DNA of 64,000 nt. It comes from Saprospiraceae bacterium. Its GTDB lineage: Bacteria; Bacteroidota; Bacteroidia; Chitinophagales; Saprospiraceae. Location of the stretch: the NCBI GenBank assembly GCA_016714085.1, contig JADJNW010000004.1, positions 186,001 through 250,000 of the forward strand, written 5' to 3'. Under the pieces are notes generated by a model. It did no database searches and was not told the origin of the DNA. It saw only the letters and a list, made by a program, of their open reading frames with translations. The translations under genes were made by a program, and so were the position numbers. Positions 47,110 through 56,275 of the stretch are shown one piece after another (position 1 is the stretch's first letter; each line of letters opens with the position of its first letter).

Positions 47110-48315
47110 TTAAATCCGTTCGATAATCGTGGCGATCCCCATGCCTCCGCCGGCACAAAGGGTCACCAAACCCGTACTCAGATCGCGGCGTTCAAGTTCA
47201 TCGAGCAAAGTGCCGAGCAGCATTGCGCCCGTAGCGCCGAGCGGATGCCCAAAAGCAATAGCGCCGCCGTTCACGTTGAGTTTTTCAGGATCAATGTCCA
47301 AATCGCGTTGAAATTTTAAAAGCACCGCCGCAAAGGCCTCGTTGCATTCCCAAAGGTCAATATCTTTTGTTGTCATTCCGGCAGCTTTAAGCGCTTTTTG
47401 GGAGGCGGGTGTCGGCCCGGTGAGCATCAGAACAGGCTCTGTGCTGACATTGGCGATGGCAACAATCCTGGCGCGAGGCTTTAATCCGAATGCTTCTCCT
47501 TTTTCCTTGCTTGCCAGCAAAATCGCGGCTGCGCCATCTACGATGCCAGAAGAATTTCCGGCAGTGTGTACATGATTTATTTTTTCAACGCTTGGATAGC
47601 GGCGTTGCGCCATTTCATCAAAGCCTTCAGCGCCTATTTTTGCGAAAGCAGGAGGTAATTTTGCTAAACTTTCCAGCGTCGTGTCGGGCCGAAAATGCTC
47701 GTCTTTATCTAAAATTAATAAGCCATTTTGATCAAAAATTGAGACAATACTTTGAGCAAAATACCCATTTTCCCAGGCTTCTTGTGCTCGCTGCTGCGAT
47801 TGCAGGGCGTATTCATCCACATTTGTTCTTGAAAAACCTTCGATCGTGGCGATCAAATCTGCCGAAATTCCTTGCGGAACGTAATTCAATTTGGCGATCA
47901 CTTCAGGATCATACAACAAAGGCCCGCCATCGCTGCCCAATGGTACACGACTCATGCTTTCTACGCCGCCAGCCACAATCATATCTGCCCAGCCAGCGCG
48001 AATTTTCATTGCCGCCAAATTCACAGCTTCCAAGCCCGAAGCGCAAAACCGATTGATTTGCATACCACTTACCGCTTCGCTCCAGCCCGCATAGAGCAAA
48101 GCCGCTTTGGCAATATTAAATCCTTGATCATCTATCGGCGTGACGCATCCCAGGATGGCGTCATTTACTTCGCTTGTGTCCAAGCGGCAGCGCTCCCGTA
48201 AGGCATCGAGCACAATAGACATCAGCCGAATGGGTTTCACTTCATACAAGGAACCGCTGTGTTTGCCTCGCCCGCGAGGTGTGCGTAAAGCTTCGTAGAT
48301 ATAGGCTTCCGTCAT
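47110..48315 (-). CDS. Acetyl-CoA C-acyltransferase (thiolase)
   Basis: A 401-residue cytoplasmic thiolase, joining or cleaving acetyl-CoA from acyl-CoA (beta-oxidation or the reverse). The nucleophilic Cys91 lies in INRFCASGLEAVNLAA, the base His in AFGHPLGATGA (about 355-365) and the second Cys in VTLCAGGGMGIA near the C-terminus. The start MTEAYIYEALRTPRGRGKHSG is typical of the family. No beta-oxidation partners are adjacent, so it is transcribed alone (terminator at 46.9 kb). Confidence 0.93.
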   Translation of the reverse strand: MTEAYIYEALRTPRGRGKHSGSLYEVKPIRLMSIVLDALRERCRLDTSEVNDAILGCVTPIDDQGFNIAKAALLYAGWSEAVSGMQINRFCASGLEAVNLAAMKIRAGWADMIVAGGVESMSRVPLGSDGGPLLYDPEVIAKLNYVPQGISADLIATIEGFSRTNVDEYALQSQQRAQEAWENGYFAQSIVSIFDQNGLLILDKDEHFRPDTTLESLAKLPPAFAKIGAEGFDEMAQRRYPSVEKINHVHTAGNSSGIVDGAAAILLASKEKGEAFGLKPRARIVAIANVSTEPVLMLTGPTPASQKALKAAGMTTKDIDLWECNEAFAAVLLKFQRDLDIDPEKLNVNGGAIAFGHPLGATGAMLLGTLLDELERRDLSTGLVTLCAGGGMGIATIIERI

Positions 48316-48356
48316 TTTTTGGGTTGAACGATTCAGTAATTTTTAAAACATGATGG

Positions 48357-48364
48357 CAAAATTA
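48357..48364 (-). promoter_or_regulatory. Candidate -7 element of the thiolase gene
   Basis: On the minus strand TAATTTTG fits TAnnTTTG, 41 nt before the start codon at 48315. The -33 region is weak. Confidence 0.35.
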
Positions 48365-48465
48365 TCAAATCTTTGCGAAAGCGCACTGAAAGCCTTTAGA
48401 ATCCTGCTTCATCCGAAAATTCCGCCTGTCAGTAGAAATACTGTGCTGATAAGGCTGTAAGAACT

Positions 48466-48473
48466 TATATTTG
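48466..48473 (+). promoter_or_regulatory. Candidate -7 element of the coiled-coil membrane protein gene
   Basis: TATATTTG fits TAnnTTTG, 73 nt before the ATG at 48547. Confidence 0.35.
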
Positions 48474-48546
48474 TAAAACAGGAAACTGTAAAAATTTGTA
48501 TTCTTTTAGAAAGTAAATTAAAAATCATACTATAAACAATTATACA

Positions 48547-48909
48547 ATGGCAAGAAGAAAAGTAACCGGGTTTACGCGCTTTCTGTTGGTGATGATTATC
48601 CTTGTACCGCTGGCGTTCGCGGGCGCGGCGCTCTATAATGGCAAAGACCCAATCGTGGAAGCCAAGCGTTTGTTGGGAATCGAGCAAACGGTAAGCAATG
48701 ATGAGCCTGTAAGCGATGAGGTTCGCAATGTTAATCAACCGTCCGACACGAGTACCCGCAATCCAACAGTATCAAAGGATACCCGGGTGGAGATGGAAGC
48801 AATGCAGCGCCGCATCGAAAAATTGGAGCGCGATAATTTGGAATTGCAAAAGAGACTCAAGCAATATGATGCGGAGATCAAGGAATTGAAGCGACAACGC
48901 TCGAACTAA
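48547..48909 (+). CDS. Small membrane protein with C-terminal coiled coil
   Basis: A 120-residue protein with one N-terminal helix (about residues 10-30, RFLLVMIILVPLAFAGAAL), a polar middle and a heptad-rich coiled coil at about 80-118 (VEMEAMQRRIEKLERDN and further Leu and Lys heptads). The layout suggests a bitopic inner-membrane protein that assembles with partners by its cytoplasmic or periplasmic coil. I do not recognise a family. It lies 62 bp upstream of the DUF1648 gene on the same strand. Confidence 0.7.
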   Translation: MARRKVTGFTRFLLVMIILVPLAFAGAALYNGKDPIVEAKRLLGIEQTVSNDEPVSDEVRNVNQPSDTSTRNPTVSKDTRVEMEAMQRRIEKLERDNLELQKRLKQYDAEIKELKRQRSN

Positions 48910-48971
48910 AGTCGTAGATTGCACATTCAATTCGCAAAATTTTGTAATATTGTTTTGCAAAATGAGCATTC

Positions 48972-49475
48972 ATGACGAAAGGCGAGCAACCCAAAATAGA
49001 CCTTCCAAATTCTGACGCGGAAGTTTGGCTTCAACGTATCACGATTCTTGCCATTGCCGCTAGTTTTGTGCTAGTTGGAATAAATTATGCGCAATTACCA
49101 GATGAGATTCCGGTGCATTTCGATTTATCGGGCCACCCCGATAGTTGGGGCCCGAAAATAATCATTTGGGTATTGCCTGGTATCATGAGCGCTACGGCTG
49201 GCTTCTTGCTTTGGCTCAGTACCATGCCGCATAATTTGAATTATCCTGTAAAAATCACCCCGGAAAACGCGGCGTTTCAATACAAAAAAACAAGATTAGT
49301 ACTGCGATGGCTTAGCTTTGTGACCGCAGGGATGACGTTTTACCTGAGTTGGAAAACCATACAAATCGCATTAGGCAAGGCTTCTCAGCTCGATCCTTGG
49401 TTTTTGTGGGTATTCCTATCCTTGATCGGCGCTTCGGTGATTGCCATGTTCATTCCACAGAAAAAAGCGCACTAA
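48972..49475 (+). CDS. DUF1648 domain membrane protein
   Basis: A 167-residue polytopic membrane protein with four predicted helices. The DUF1648 signature INYAQLPDEIPVHFDLSGHP (about residues 36-55) with DSWGPK follows the first helix. DUF1648 proteins are small membrane proteins of unknown role, sometimes linked to SdpI-type immunity. Here it lies alone behind the coiled-coil protein (62 bp gap). No toxin or sdpR-like regulator is seen beside it, so an immunity role is not supported. Confidence 0.8.
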   Translation: MTKGEQPKIDLPNSDAEVWLQRITILAIAASFVLVGINYAQLPDEIPVHFDLSGHPDSWGPKIIIWVLPGIMSATAGFLLWLSTMPHNLNYPVKITPENAAFQYKKTRLVLRWLSFVTAGMTFYLSWKTIQIALGKASQLDPWFLWVFLSLIGASVIAMFIPQKKAH

Positions 49476-49607
49476 ATACATTGTGAATTACATTAACTCT
49501 TAGCCAAACCATAAGGTTTCAAAAAACCTTATAGGTTTATAGTGAACGATTTATTTTACAACGCACTAAGGCCAATAATCCTTATTTTTATACTCAAATC
49601 CCTGACC

Positions 49608-51059
49608 ATGAAGCGAGTATTAATATTGATTTTATTACTTTTTATCCTGCCATTATTTATTTCAGGTCAAGCTATTAACAATTCCGTTACTTTTGAAAAG
49701 CGCTCCGTATTTGAGCTATCGGGATTTTTTTCAAACTATTCTTCTTTATTCGATCGAAACGGGCGGCCTTATATTTATTCTGCGAGCGCAGGCTTGGGGT
49801 TAATCATATATAATATTTCCGATATTTATAATCCAATACCAATCGATACTTTACCTCCGAGTAATTTTCATAATCTGAATGTCAATAATGTCCATCAAGA
49901 TGACGATTATTTATACCTCTCGCTTGGTAATTTTCAAAGTGCTGGTCAAAATGCAGGTTTAGCGATTTTAGATGTGAGCGATCCCTCGAATATTTCTATT
50001 GTATCTATTTGGTATTCAATGACTTATACGCAAGGCTGCGCCATCATTCGTACACAAGGGAAGTACGCTTATCTCGGCGCGATGGAAGATGGTATTATCA
50101 TTCTTGATATTTCGGATAAGGAAAATCCTATATTTGTTTCACAATTTCAACCCGATCCTTCTTGGCCAGGCGTAGCCAATTACCCACCCAATGCGCGTGG
50201 CATGGAAATCCGGGATGATATACTTTATCTCGCTTACGATGCCGGAGGCTTACGTTTGGTTGATATTAGTGATAAGCAAAATCCTGTGCAAATTGCTCAA
50301 TACGTAAATACTGACTTGACTACCAGGGCTTTACCGGCTTATAATAATATCCGATTGGTCGGCGATTATGCTTTTATCTCGGTGGACTTTTGTGGACTGG
50401 AAGTTTTAGATATTAGCAATCCTGATAATATTCAATCGATAGATTGGTTCAATCCCTGGAATTGCAATGGTTTTTCCTGGTTCGGCAGTCCCGGGCATAC
50501 CAACGAATTGATACTTGCCGATGAGAATCGCATTTTATTTATCTCCGGCGGCGATAGCGAAGTCTTGTCCTTGGATATTTCCAATCCAAATAATGTGGAA
50601 AAAATCGGCGAATATGCTTTTGTCAAGGATAGCGCTGCTACTTGGGGCGTAGATGTGTTTGAAAATCAAGTTGTTCTGTCTTTTATCGACAACAGTGGCA
50701 TCCCTTTGTTTCAGCCGTTTTATTCCGATTTTGGAGGAATCCAGCTTTTGACTTGGGAAAAAGGAATGACTACGAGGACTAAAGATACGCATTTAAAAAA
50801 CCATCAATTGAGTATTTTTCCTAATCCAATGCAGGAAACCATTCATATTCAATTTGTTGCGAAACAAAGTGAAGAAGCGATTATAGAAATTTATGATTCA
50901 AAAGGTGCTCAAATCCAGCGTTTTAAAACAAGCGTTATTCCCGGTGAAAATAGGATCGAACATTCTACGGAGAACCTTCATCCCGGCATTTATTTTCTCA
51001 AATTGATCGGAAAGGACTTTATTTACTCGAGAAAAGCTGTAAAAATAAAAAACAACTGA
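49608..51059 (+). CDS. LVIVD-repeat beta-propeller protein with T9SS type A sorting domain
   Basis: A 483-residue exported protein; the signal peptide begins MKRVLILILLLFILPLFISGQ at 49608 (the frame from 49542 would add 22 residues without a role). It consists of repeats of the LVIVD type (LAILDVSDPSNIS, IIILDISDKENPIF, LRLVDISDKQNPVQI, LEVLDISNPDNIQ), which form a beta-propeller. The end is a type A sorting domain (LSIFPNPMQETIHIQF, HPGIYFLKL). It is a surface or secreted protein; the ligand is unknown. It stops about 50 bp before the end of the convergent carbonic anhydrase gene and shares the terminator region with it. Confidence 0.85.
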   Translation: MKRVLILILLLFILPLFISGQAINNSVTFEKRSVFELSGFFSNYSSLFDRNGRPYIYSASAGLGLIIYNISDIYNPIPIDTLPPSNFHNLNVNNVHQDDDYLYLSLGNFQSAGQNAGLAILDVSDPSNISIVSIWYSMTYTQGCAIIRTQGKYAYLGAMEDGIIILDISDKENPIFVSQFQPDPSWPGVANYPPNARGMEIRDDILYLAYDAGGLRLVDISDKQNPVQIAQYVNTDLTTRALPAYNNIRLVGDYAFISVDFCGLEVLDISNPDNIQSIDWFNPWNCNGFSWFGSPGHTNELILADENRILFISGGDSEVLSLDISNPNNVEKIGEYAFVKDSAATWGVDVFENQVVLSFIDNSGIPLFQPFYSDFGGIQLLTWEKGMTTRTKDTHLKNHQLSIFPNPMQETIHIQFVAKQSEEAIIEIYDSKGAQIQRFKTSVIPGENRIEHSTENLHPGIYFLKLIGKDFIYSRKAVKIKNN

Positions 51060-51079
51060 CTTCTTTTTGAAGTCAGTTG
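51041..51079 (-). terminator. Intrinsic terminator of the carbonic anhydrase gene
   Basis: A perfect 10-bp stem, CAACTGACTT and AAGTCAGTTG (51053-51079), with a 7-nt loop, followed on the minus strand by TTTTTTATTTTT. The left arm overlaps the stop codon of the convergent LVIVD protein gene. Confidence 0.75.
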
Positions 51080-51110
51080 ATAGGTTGAATTAGTTTATGA
51101 TATAAAAAAA

Positions 51111-51776
51111 TTAAGCGATTTTATAAATCTCCTGGATATTCGCTAAAATGCTAGGGAAGTCGATTTCTAAGTCCTTCAAAACGCCGTTTTTCAAATCATA
51201 CACCCAGCCGTGCACAATCGGGTATTGGTTTTTAGCAAAGCTTTTCTGTACGAAAGAAGTCTTGATAACATTGATACATTGCTCTTGTACGTTCAATTCG
51301 ACGAGGCGGTTGGTGCGGGCTTCCATATCCTCGATAGCGTTAAGTTCCTTGCGATGTATGCGATACACATCGCGGATATTGCGCAGCCACATATTCAGTT
51401 TGCCCATATCTTCTTGTAGTAATGCGGCTTTCACACCACCGCAACCATAATGTCCGCAAACAATAATATGCTTGACACCCAGCGCGTTTACGGCGTACTG
51501 AATCACCGAATGCACATTGACATCAACGGTAGGAACAACATTGGCGATATTGCGATGTACAAAGACTTCGCCAGGCTCCAAACCCATGATTTCATTAGCT
51601 GGGACGCGGCTATCCGAGCAGCCAATGTACAAAAATTCAGGGCGTTGATCCCGCGAGAGTTTTTCAAAAAAATCGGGATCATTGGCGGTTTTATTGGCTA
51701 CCCATTTTTTATTATTTTCAAAAACTTTTTGATAAAGACTATCTACACTCGTTAGAGCAGGGTTTGAATTGGTCAT
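51111..51776 (-). CDS. Beta-class carbonic anhydrase
   Basis: A 221-residue cytoplasmic enzyme interconverting CO2 and bicarbonate. The zinc and catalytic residues are complete: Cys53, Asp55 and Arg57 in CSDSR, then His109 and Cys112 in HYGCGG. Length and the start MTNSNPALTSVDSLYQKVFE fit the Can-type group. The terminator directly behind it ends transcription before the convergent LVIVD protein gene. It is monocistronic. Confidence 0.95.
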   Translation of the reverse strand: MTNSNPALTSVDSLYQKVFENNKKWVANKTANDPDFFEKLSRDQRPEFLYIGCSDSRVPANEIMGLEPGEVFVHRNIANVVPTVDVNVHSVIQYAVNALGVKHIIVCGHYGCGGVKAALLQEDMGKLNMWLRNIRDVYRIHRKELNAIEDMEARTNRLVELNVQEQCINVIKTSFVQKSFAKNQYPIVHGWVYDLKNGVLKDLEIDFPSILANIQEIYKIA

Positions 51777-51864
51777 AATTTAAAAGTTTTACTATTAAGG
51801 ATAAAGGTATGGCAAAATTTTCAAAAGAACTATTTTTTTCAGAATTTTACAAATGTGGATTTTT

Positions 51865-52257
51865 ATGAAAAATACTTTTAGAAACATCAGCTTTGTGATT
51901 TTGTTGTTCATTTTGCAAATGATTATAAGTCAATGCAAAAGCGGAACAAACTCGGCACAGGAAATCAAGGAATACCTTTGTCGTGGCAATGAACCATTCT
52001 GGATGGTCGAGATCAAAGCGGCAGAAATTATTTTCCGAACACCCGAAGAAGAGATGGTTTACACTCGTTCAAATCCTATTAAAGAGAGTAATGCTATTAT
52101 TTTTGAAACTCGGAATCGCAATCCAAACGACAAAACCAGCGTTTTGAAAGTGAAAATTTTCCCCCGGCTATGCACAGACTCTATGTCGGGTGAAGTATTT
52201 CCATATACAGCTGAGGTTGAGCGAGATGAAATATTCTACGAGGGCTGTGCCCGTTAG
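51865..52257 (+). CDS. COG3650-like lipoprotein
   Basis: A 130-residue lipoprotein (signal MKNTFRNISFVILLFILQMIISQC, lipobox ISQC; start 51865 preferred over 51853). The mature part has CRGNEPFWMVEI and LCTDSMSGEVFPYTAEVE with a GCAR end, a pattern I associate with the uncharacterised COG3650/HslJ-neighbour family; the paired Cys likely form disulfides. Its role is unknown, possibly envelope stress or redox. It stands alone between carbonic anhydrase and the BNR protein. Confidence 0.7.
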   Translation: MKNTFRNISFVILLFILQMIISQCKSGTNSAQEIKEYLCRGNEPFWMVEIKAAEIIFRTPEEEMVYTRSNPIKESNAIIFETRNRNPNDKTSVLKVKIFPRLCTDSMSGEVFPYTAEVERDEIFYEGCAR

Positions 52258-52278
52258 TGAACAGACCAATATTTTACT

Positions 52279-52286
52279 TATATTTG
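52279..52286 (+). promoter_or_regulatory. Candidate -7 element of the BNR-like protein gene
   Basis: TATATTTG fits TAnnTTTG, 66 nt before the ATG at 52352. Confidence 0.4.
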
Positions 52287-52351
52287 TACAAGCGAATGGG
52301 ATTTTACGATCCGATGATTCGCCCTAACCAATTGCCACAAGTTTATTAGTT

Positions 52352-54892
52352 ATGAAAAAACCGATTCTCCTGCTCGTTACAGGGGTTTTTATTGCAACTA
52401 TCTTCCAGCAAGATAATTATCCTCACTACGTACCTCCGCCAGCGCCCACCAATCGAGAAGAAGGAGAAGAACGTATCCGCCGCGAAGCTTGGTTCGAGTT
52501 GATGCATCAAAGCGCCGCAGACACTGACTGGCGACAGATCGAATATGCCAATCGCTTCACTCAGCACCAACAAAAGACTCAAAGCCTAAGCCTTCGCCAG
52601 GATTGCGGTGTGATTACGATTGCCGACGGGCAAGTACAAGGACAATGGCAAGAACGCGGCAGCAATAATCAAGCGGGCAGTATTTTTGATACGGAATATG
52701 ATCCTTCAGCAAATGAAATTTGGACTATTTCTGCGGGCGGTACGCTTTGGCGCGGGCCACGTGATGGTTCTCATTGGCAGGTTGTCAACCAGGATTTGCA
52801 GTTTAACCCCGGAATTTTGCAGTTCATCCCCAAAGCCAATGGCAGAAGATTAATCGCTTTTGCCGGGCGTATTCCGCATTATTCTGATGACGATGGTTAT
52901 TCCTGGACGGCCGCGCATGGCATTCGCTACGCCGATAGTTGGGGGAATTTTTATAAACCAGTTATTTTGAATAATGAAGCGCGCACGTTTTATTTTTTTG
53001 CAAAACCCGACTATTGGAGCAATATCAAATTATATAAATCCATCAATCAAGGTGAAAGCTTTCAAGCGATCAAAACCTTTGAAACCTCTGATTTTACAAT
53101 GCTTTCGCTTTGCAATCCGCATCATTCCAACGAATTGCTTTTGATAGAAAAAACAAAAACAGGCTTCGCCAAAATTTCCAGAATCAATCCTCAAAATAAT
53201 ACCTTCGAGCCACTTAATCAGGGTAATGAACTCAAGTTAGGTGACGCACCTGCAAATCTCGTTGGTTGGGCAGGTAATCAGATGATGCGATTGTACGCCT
53301 ACACTAGTAATGATAACGGTCACAGGGTGCATTCCACCGAAAATTATGGTGTTACCTGGAATGCTAAAGGCTTCTTGCCTGCTGAACCCTGGGAAGTGGG
53401 GCTTTATGTACTGCCTTCCAGCCCCGACGCCTTGTTTATGGGCGAAGTAGAGTGCCATCGCAGTCTTGATGGTGGGAATATTTGGTCAAAAGTAAATGAT
53501 TGGTGGGCTTATTATAATGATGTGGAAAATAAATTACACGCGGATATCATGAATTTTTCGGAATTCGTTGATAATGAGGGTATTCCATTTTTATTAATCA
53601 GTCATCATGGAGGTACAAGTATTTCTGAAGATTATTTCGATTCGCAGAAAAATATAAGCCTTACGGGTCTGAATACCAGTCAATATTATAGTGTAAGAAC
53701 CGATCCAAATAACTCGACTTACGTGTACGCCGGTTCACAAGATCAAGGATTTCAATCGGCCAATGGTTTTAATACGCAGGATGTGGAAGCTTTTGAGCAA
53801 TTGATTTCCGGGGATTATGGACATATTATTTTTTCTAATAATGGGCAATCGCTTTGGATGGTTTATCCTGGCGGAAGTGTGTCGTATTATGCAAATGCCC
53901 AAGCAGGAGATTGGACGGCAAATTATGAGTTAGAATCTGATAATGAATCGGTCTGGCTACCGCCGTTAATGCCGAGTCCTGTGCAATCTGAAAATGCAAT
54001 TTATATGGCGGGGGGCAATATGAATGGTGGAAAAGGCTCATATATTCTTCGTTTAGAAACAAGTAATAATAATAGAATTGAAGCTTCGCAGCTTGCCTTT
54101 GATTTCAAAACGCAATCCGGTGGCGGTGAGGTTTCAGCGATCGCAACTTCGCAGATAAATCCTGATTGTTGGTACGCTGCGACTACCAATGGGCGCTTTT
54201 TTTATTCCAAGAATAAAGGTCAAACCTGGGAGCAAAATTTAAACTTCATACCTGCCGGGCATTATCTCTACGGTCAAACGATTTATCCTTCCAAAACGAC
54301 TGTGAATACTGTATATCTGGGCGGCAGCGGCTATTCCAATCCCGGGATTTACAAATCGACCGACGGCGGCGCAACTTTTGTAGCCATGGCTGAAGGATTA
54401 CCGAATACTTTGGTGTTTGGCATCACCGCCAATGCAAATGAAAGCTTGCTTTTCGCGGCGACCGAGGTTGGCCCTTATGTATATGTAGCAGCTGAGGAGC
54501 GATGGTACAATATGTCGGGCACTTGTGCTCCGGCGCAAACGTATTGGTCGGTTGAATTTGTGGAATCAGAAAACTTGGTTCGCTTTGGCACTTATGGTCG
54601 CGGCATTTGGGATTTCCAGTTGGATGCAACAGTGGATACAGACGACCTGGCGCTTGTCGCAAATGACTTGAAAATTTTTCCGAATCCTTCGGATGGAAAA
54701 TTGTTTATCAATTGGATAAATATAGATAATTTTTTAATGCAAATCTGGAATGTAAATGGTCAGCTTGTTTATCAAAAGCAAGCATCAACAGAATCTAATA
54801 ATATTGATCTATCTCATTTACCGAAAGGAATGTATGTCATAAAAACTAAATATAAGGAAAAAACCGCAAGCGCTAAACTCTTGCTTCGATAA
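52352..54892 (+). CDS. Sortilin/BNR-type propeller protein with T9SS type A sorting domain
   Basis: An 846-residue exported protein (signal MKKPILLLVTGVFIATIFQ). The body has many BNR-like Asp-box repeats, each around a Gly-x-Ser/Thr-Trp pattern (GYSWTAAHG, GNIWSKVND, GQTWEQNLN, STDGGATFVA), forming one or two propellers as in sortilin-like or sialidase-like secreted proteins. No sialidase active-site set is visible. A type A sorting domain ends it (LKIFPNPSDGKLFINW, LPKGMYVIKTKY). Surface exposure through type IX secretion is expected. Its stop overlaps the next start (TAATG), so the following gene is probably translationally coupled. Confidence 0.82.
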   Translation: MKKPILLLVTGVFIATIFQQDNYPHYVPPPAPTNREEGEERIRREAWFELMHQSAADTDWRQIEYANRFTQHQQKTQSLSLRQDCGVITIADGQVQGQWQERGSNNQAGSIFDTEYDPSANEIWTISAGGTLWRGPRDGSHWQVVNQDLQFNPGILQFIPKANGRRLIAFAGRIPHYSDDDGYSWTAAHGIRYADSWGNFYKPVILNNEARTFYFFAKPDYWSNIKLYKSINQGESFQAIKTFETSDFTMLSLCNPHHSNELLLIEKTKTGFAKISRINPQNNTFEPLNQGNELKLGDAPANLVGWAGNQMMRLYAYTSNDNGHRVHSTENYGVTWNAKGFLPAEPWEVGLYVLPSSPDALFMGEVECHRSLDGGNIWSKVNDWWAYYNDVENKLHADIMNFSEFVDNEGIPFLLISHHGGTSISEDYFDSQKNISLTGLNTSQYYSVRTDPNNSTYVYAGSQDQGFQSANGFNTQDVEAFEQLISGDYGHIIFSNNGQSLWMVYPGGSVSYYANAQAGDWTANYELESDNESVWLPPLMPSPVQSENAIYMAGGNMNGGKGSYILRLETSNNNRIEASQLAFDFKTQSGGGEVSAIATSQINPDCWYAATTNGRFFYSKNKGQTWEQNLNFIPAGHYLYGQTIYPSKTTVNTVYLGGSGYSNPGIYKSTDGGATFVAMAEGLPNTLVFGITANANESLLFAATEVGPYVYVAAEERWYNMSGTCAPAQTYWSVEFVESENLVRFGTYGRGIWDFQLDATVDTDDLALVANDLKIFPNPSDGKLFINWINIDNFLMQIWNVNGQLVYQKQASTESNNIDLSHLPKGMYVIKTKYKEKTASAKLLLR

Positions 54893-55652
54893 TGCTGAAC
54901 GAAACGAATTTCCAACTGCTTGCTCTGGCGTGGATCGCAATTGCCATTTTGTTAGTGCCTATCCAATTGCACATTACTGCACCTTACGGTCGCCACACGC
55001 GCCGCGACTGGGGTTGGACGATGAATAATCGCTTGGCTTGGATATTGATGGAAATCGTTTCCCCGATTTGTTTTGCTTTGTTTTTTCTCACGGGCAGTAA
55101 TGTCAAGTCTTTTGCTATGTGGATTTTCTTTGGTTTATGGATATTACATTATGTAAATAGGAGCATAATTTTTCCTTACAGAATCAAAACAAAAGGCAAA
55201 AGAATGCCCGTCATCATTGCGTTTTCGGCAGCTTTTTCAATGTAATAAATGGTTTCTTGAATGGTTATTGGCTTGGAAATTTGAGTGTAATTTATCCTGA
55301 ATCCTGGCTCTTTGATTGGCGTTTCATCATCGGTATTCTACTGTTCATCACCGGATTTATTATTAATATCTATGCTGATAATATTTTGATTTATTTGCGA
55401 AAGCCGGGCGAAACCGATTATAAAATTCCTACAGGTGGCTTATTCAAATACATTTCCTGCCCGAATCATTTTGGTGAAATCCTTGAATGGTGCGGCTTTG
55501 CGCTGCTATGTTGGAATCTTCCGGCGCTTTCTTTTGCTATTTGGACAGCAGCGAATCTCATTCCACGCGCATTGGCGCATCATCGCTGGTATCGTACAAA
55601 ATTTGAAAATTATCCATCAGAACGTCAGGCAGTTATCCCTTTCGTTTTGTAA
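54892..55652 (+). CDS. Steroid 5-alpha-reductase-like (DUF1295-type) membrane protein, frameshifted
   Basis: Two adjacent frames, 54892-55245 (117 residues) and 55257-55652 (131 residues), are one gene with a single lost base. The first holds the helices up to RMPVIIAFSAAF, the second continues with VNGYWLG-like NGYWLGNLSVIYPE, GFIINIYADNILIYLRKPG and PNHFGEILEWCGFALL. The frame around TTTTT (55233-55237) reads FFNVINGFLNGYW if one T is added, restoring about 253 residues, the normal length. The C-terminal half contains the NADPH-site motifs of the 3-oxo-5-alpha-steroid 4-dehydrogenase family (RKPGE, PNHFGE, ALAHHRWY). Substrate in bacteria unknown. It overlaps the stop of the preceding gene by one base. 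Confidence 0.75.
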
Positions 55653-55833
55653 TTGCCAACTTTTCTATCGCAAAAATCATTATCTTTACCATGCAAAACA
55701 GCAGTGGTCAGATGGCAGCACGTCGTCTGACCATTGTCTGTTGAGATATTAGGATATTGAGAAATTGGGATCATGACTAAGTTCCTAAACGTTCTCAACC
55801 TCCTCAACTTTTATCAACTTTCAACCTGAAAAA

Positions 55834-56178
55834 ATGTCCATCGTAAAAGAATTCAACGACTACCGTTCTAAAATGAACGAAAAAATATTGTCGGAAGACA
55901 ATCTCGTGCTGAAACGCTTTTTCAACCTCGACACCAATGCTTATCAAGACGGCGCTTTAGACAAGAAAACCAAGGAATTGCTGGGCTTGATCGCTTCAAT
56001 GGTGCTGCGTTGCGACGATTGTATCCGTTATCATTTGGGCACTTGCTACGAATTGGGCGTCACGCGTGCGGAGGTGTTTGAGGTGTTTGCTATTGCAAAT
56101 TTGGTCGGCGGTTCGATTTGTATTCCGCATACCAGAAGGGCGGTGGAGTATTTGGAAGCTTTGGAAAGTGAGCAATGA
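55834..56178 (+). CDS. Carboxymuconolactone decarboxylase-family (AhpD-like) protein
   Basis: A 114-residue cytoplasmic protein of the AhpD fold. The CxxC pair Cys60 and Cys63 with His67 (LRCDDCIRYHLGTC) is the redox and proton-relay core. Such proteins act as peroxidase adaptors or decarboxylases; the CxxC form is usually redox. It starts 181 bp after the split reductase gene and is followed by a word-like inverted stretch before the helicase. No peroxiredoxin gene is adjacent. Confidence 0.88.
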   Translation: MSIVKEFNDYRSKMNEKILSEDNLVLKRFFNLDTNAYQDGALDKKTKELLGLIASMVLRCDDCIRYHLGTCYELGVTRAEVFEVFAIANLVGGSICIPHTRRAVEYLEALESEQ

Positions 56179-56189
56179 TGTAGTGATGT

Positions 56190-56262
56190 TGTGATATAGT
56201 GAGCCACACATTACATCACCATATCACAATATCATCATATTATTACATCACCATATTATATA
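56190..56262. repeat. Imperfect palindrome of ATCACNA words before the helicase gene
   Basis: The left part (TGATGTAGTGATGTTGTGATAT) is nearly the reverse complement of the right part (ATATCACAATATCATCATATT...ACATCA). It probably folds into a long imperfect stem. It resembles the intergenic word repeats at 31.2 and 35.8 kb. Confidence 0.5.
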
Positions 56263-56275
56263 AAAATAAAAATCC

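Noticed and set aside
48972..49475. SdpI-type immunity protein
   Set aside because: Only the DUF1648 part is present, and there is no toxin or regulator beside it.
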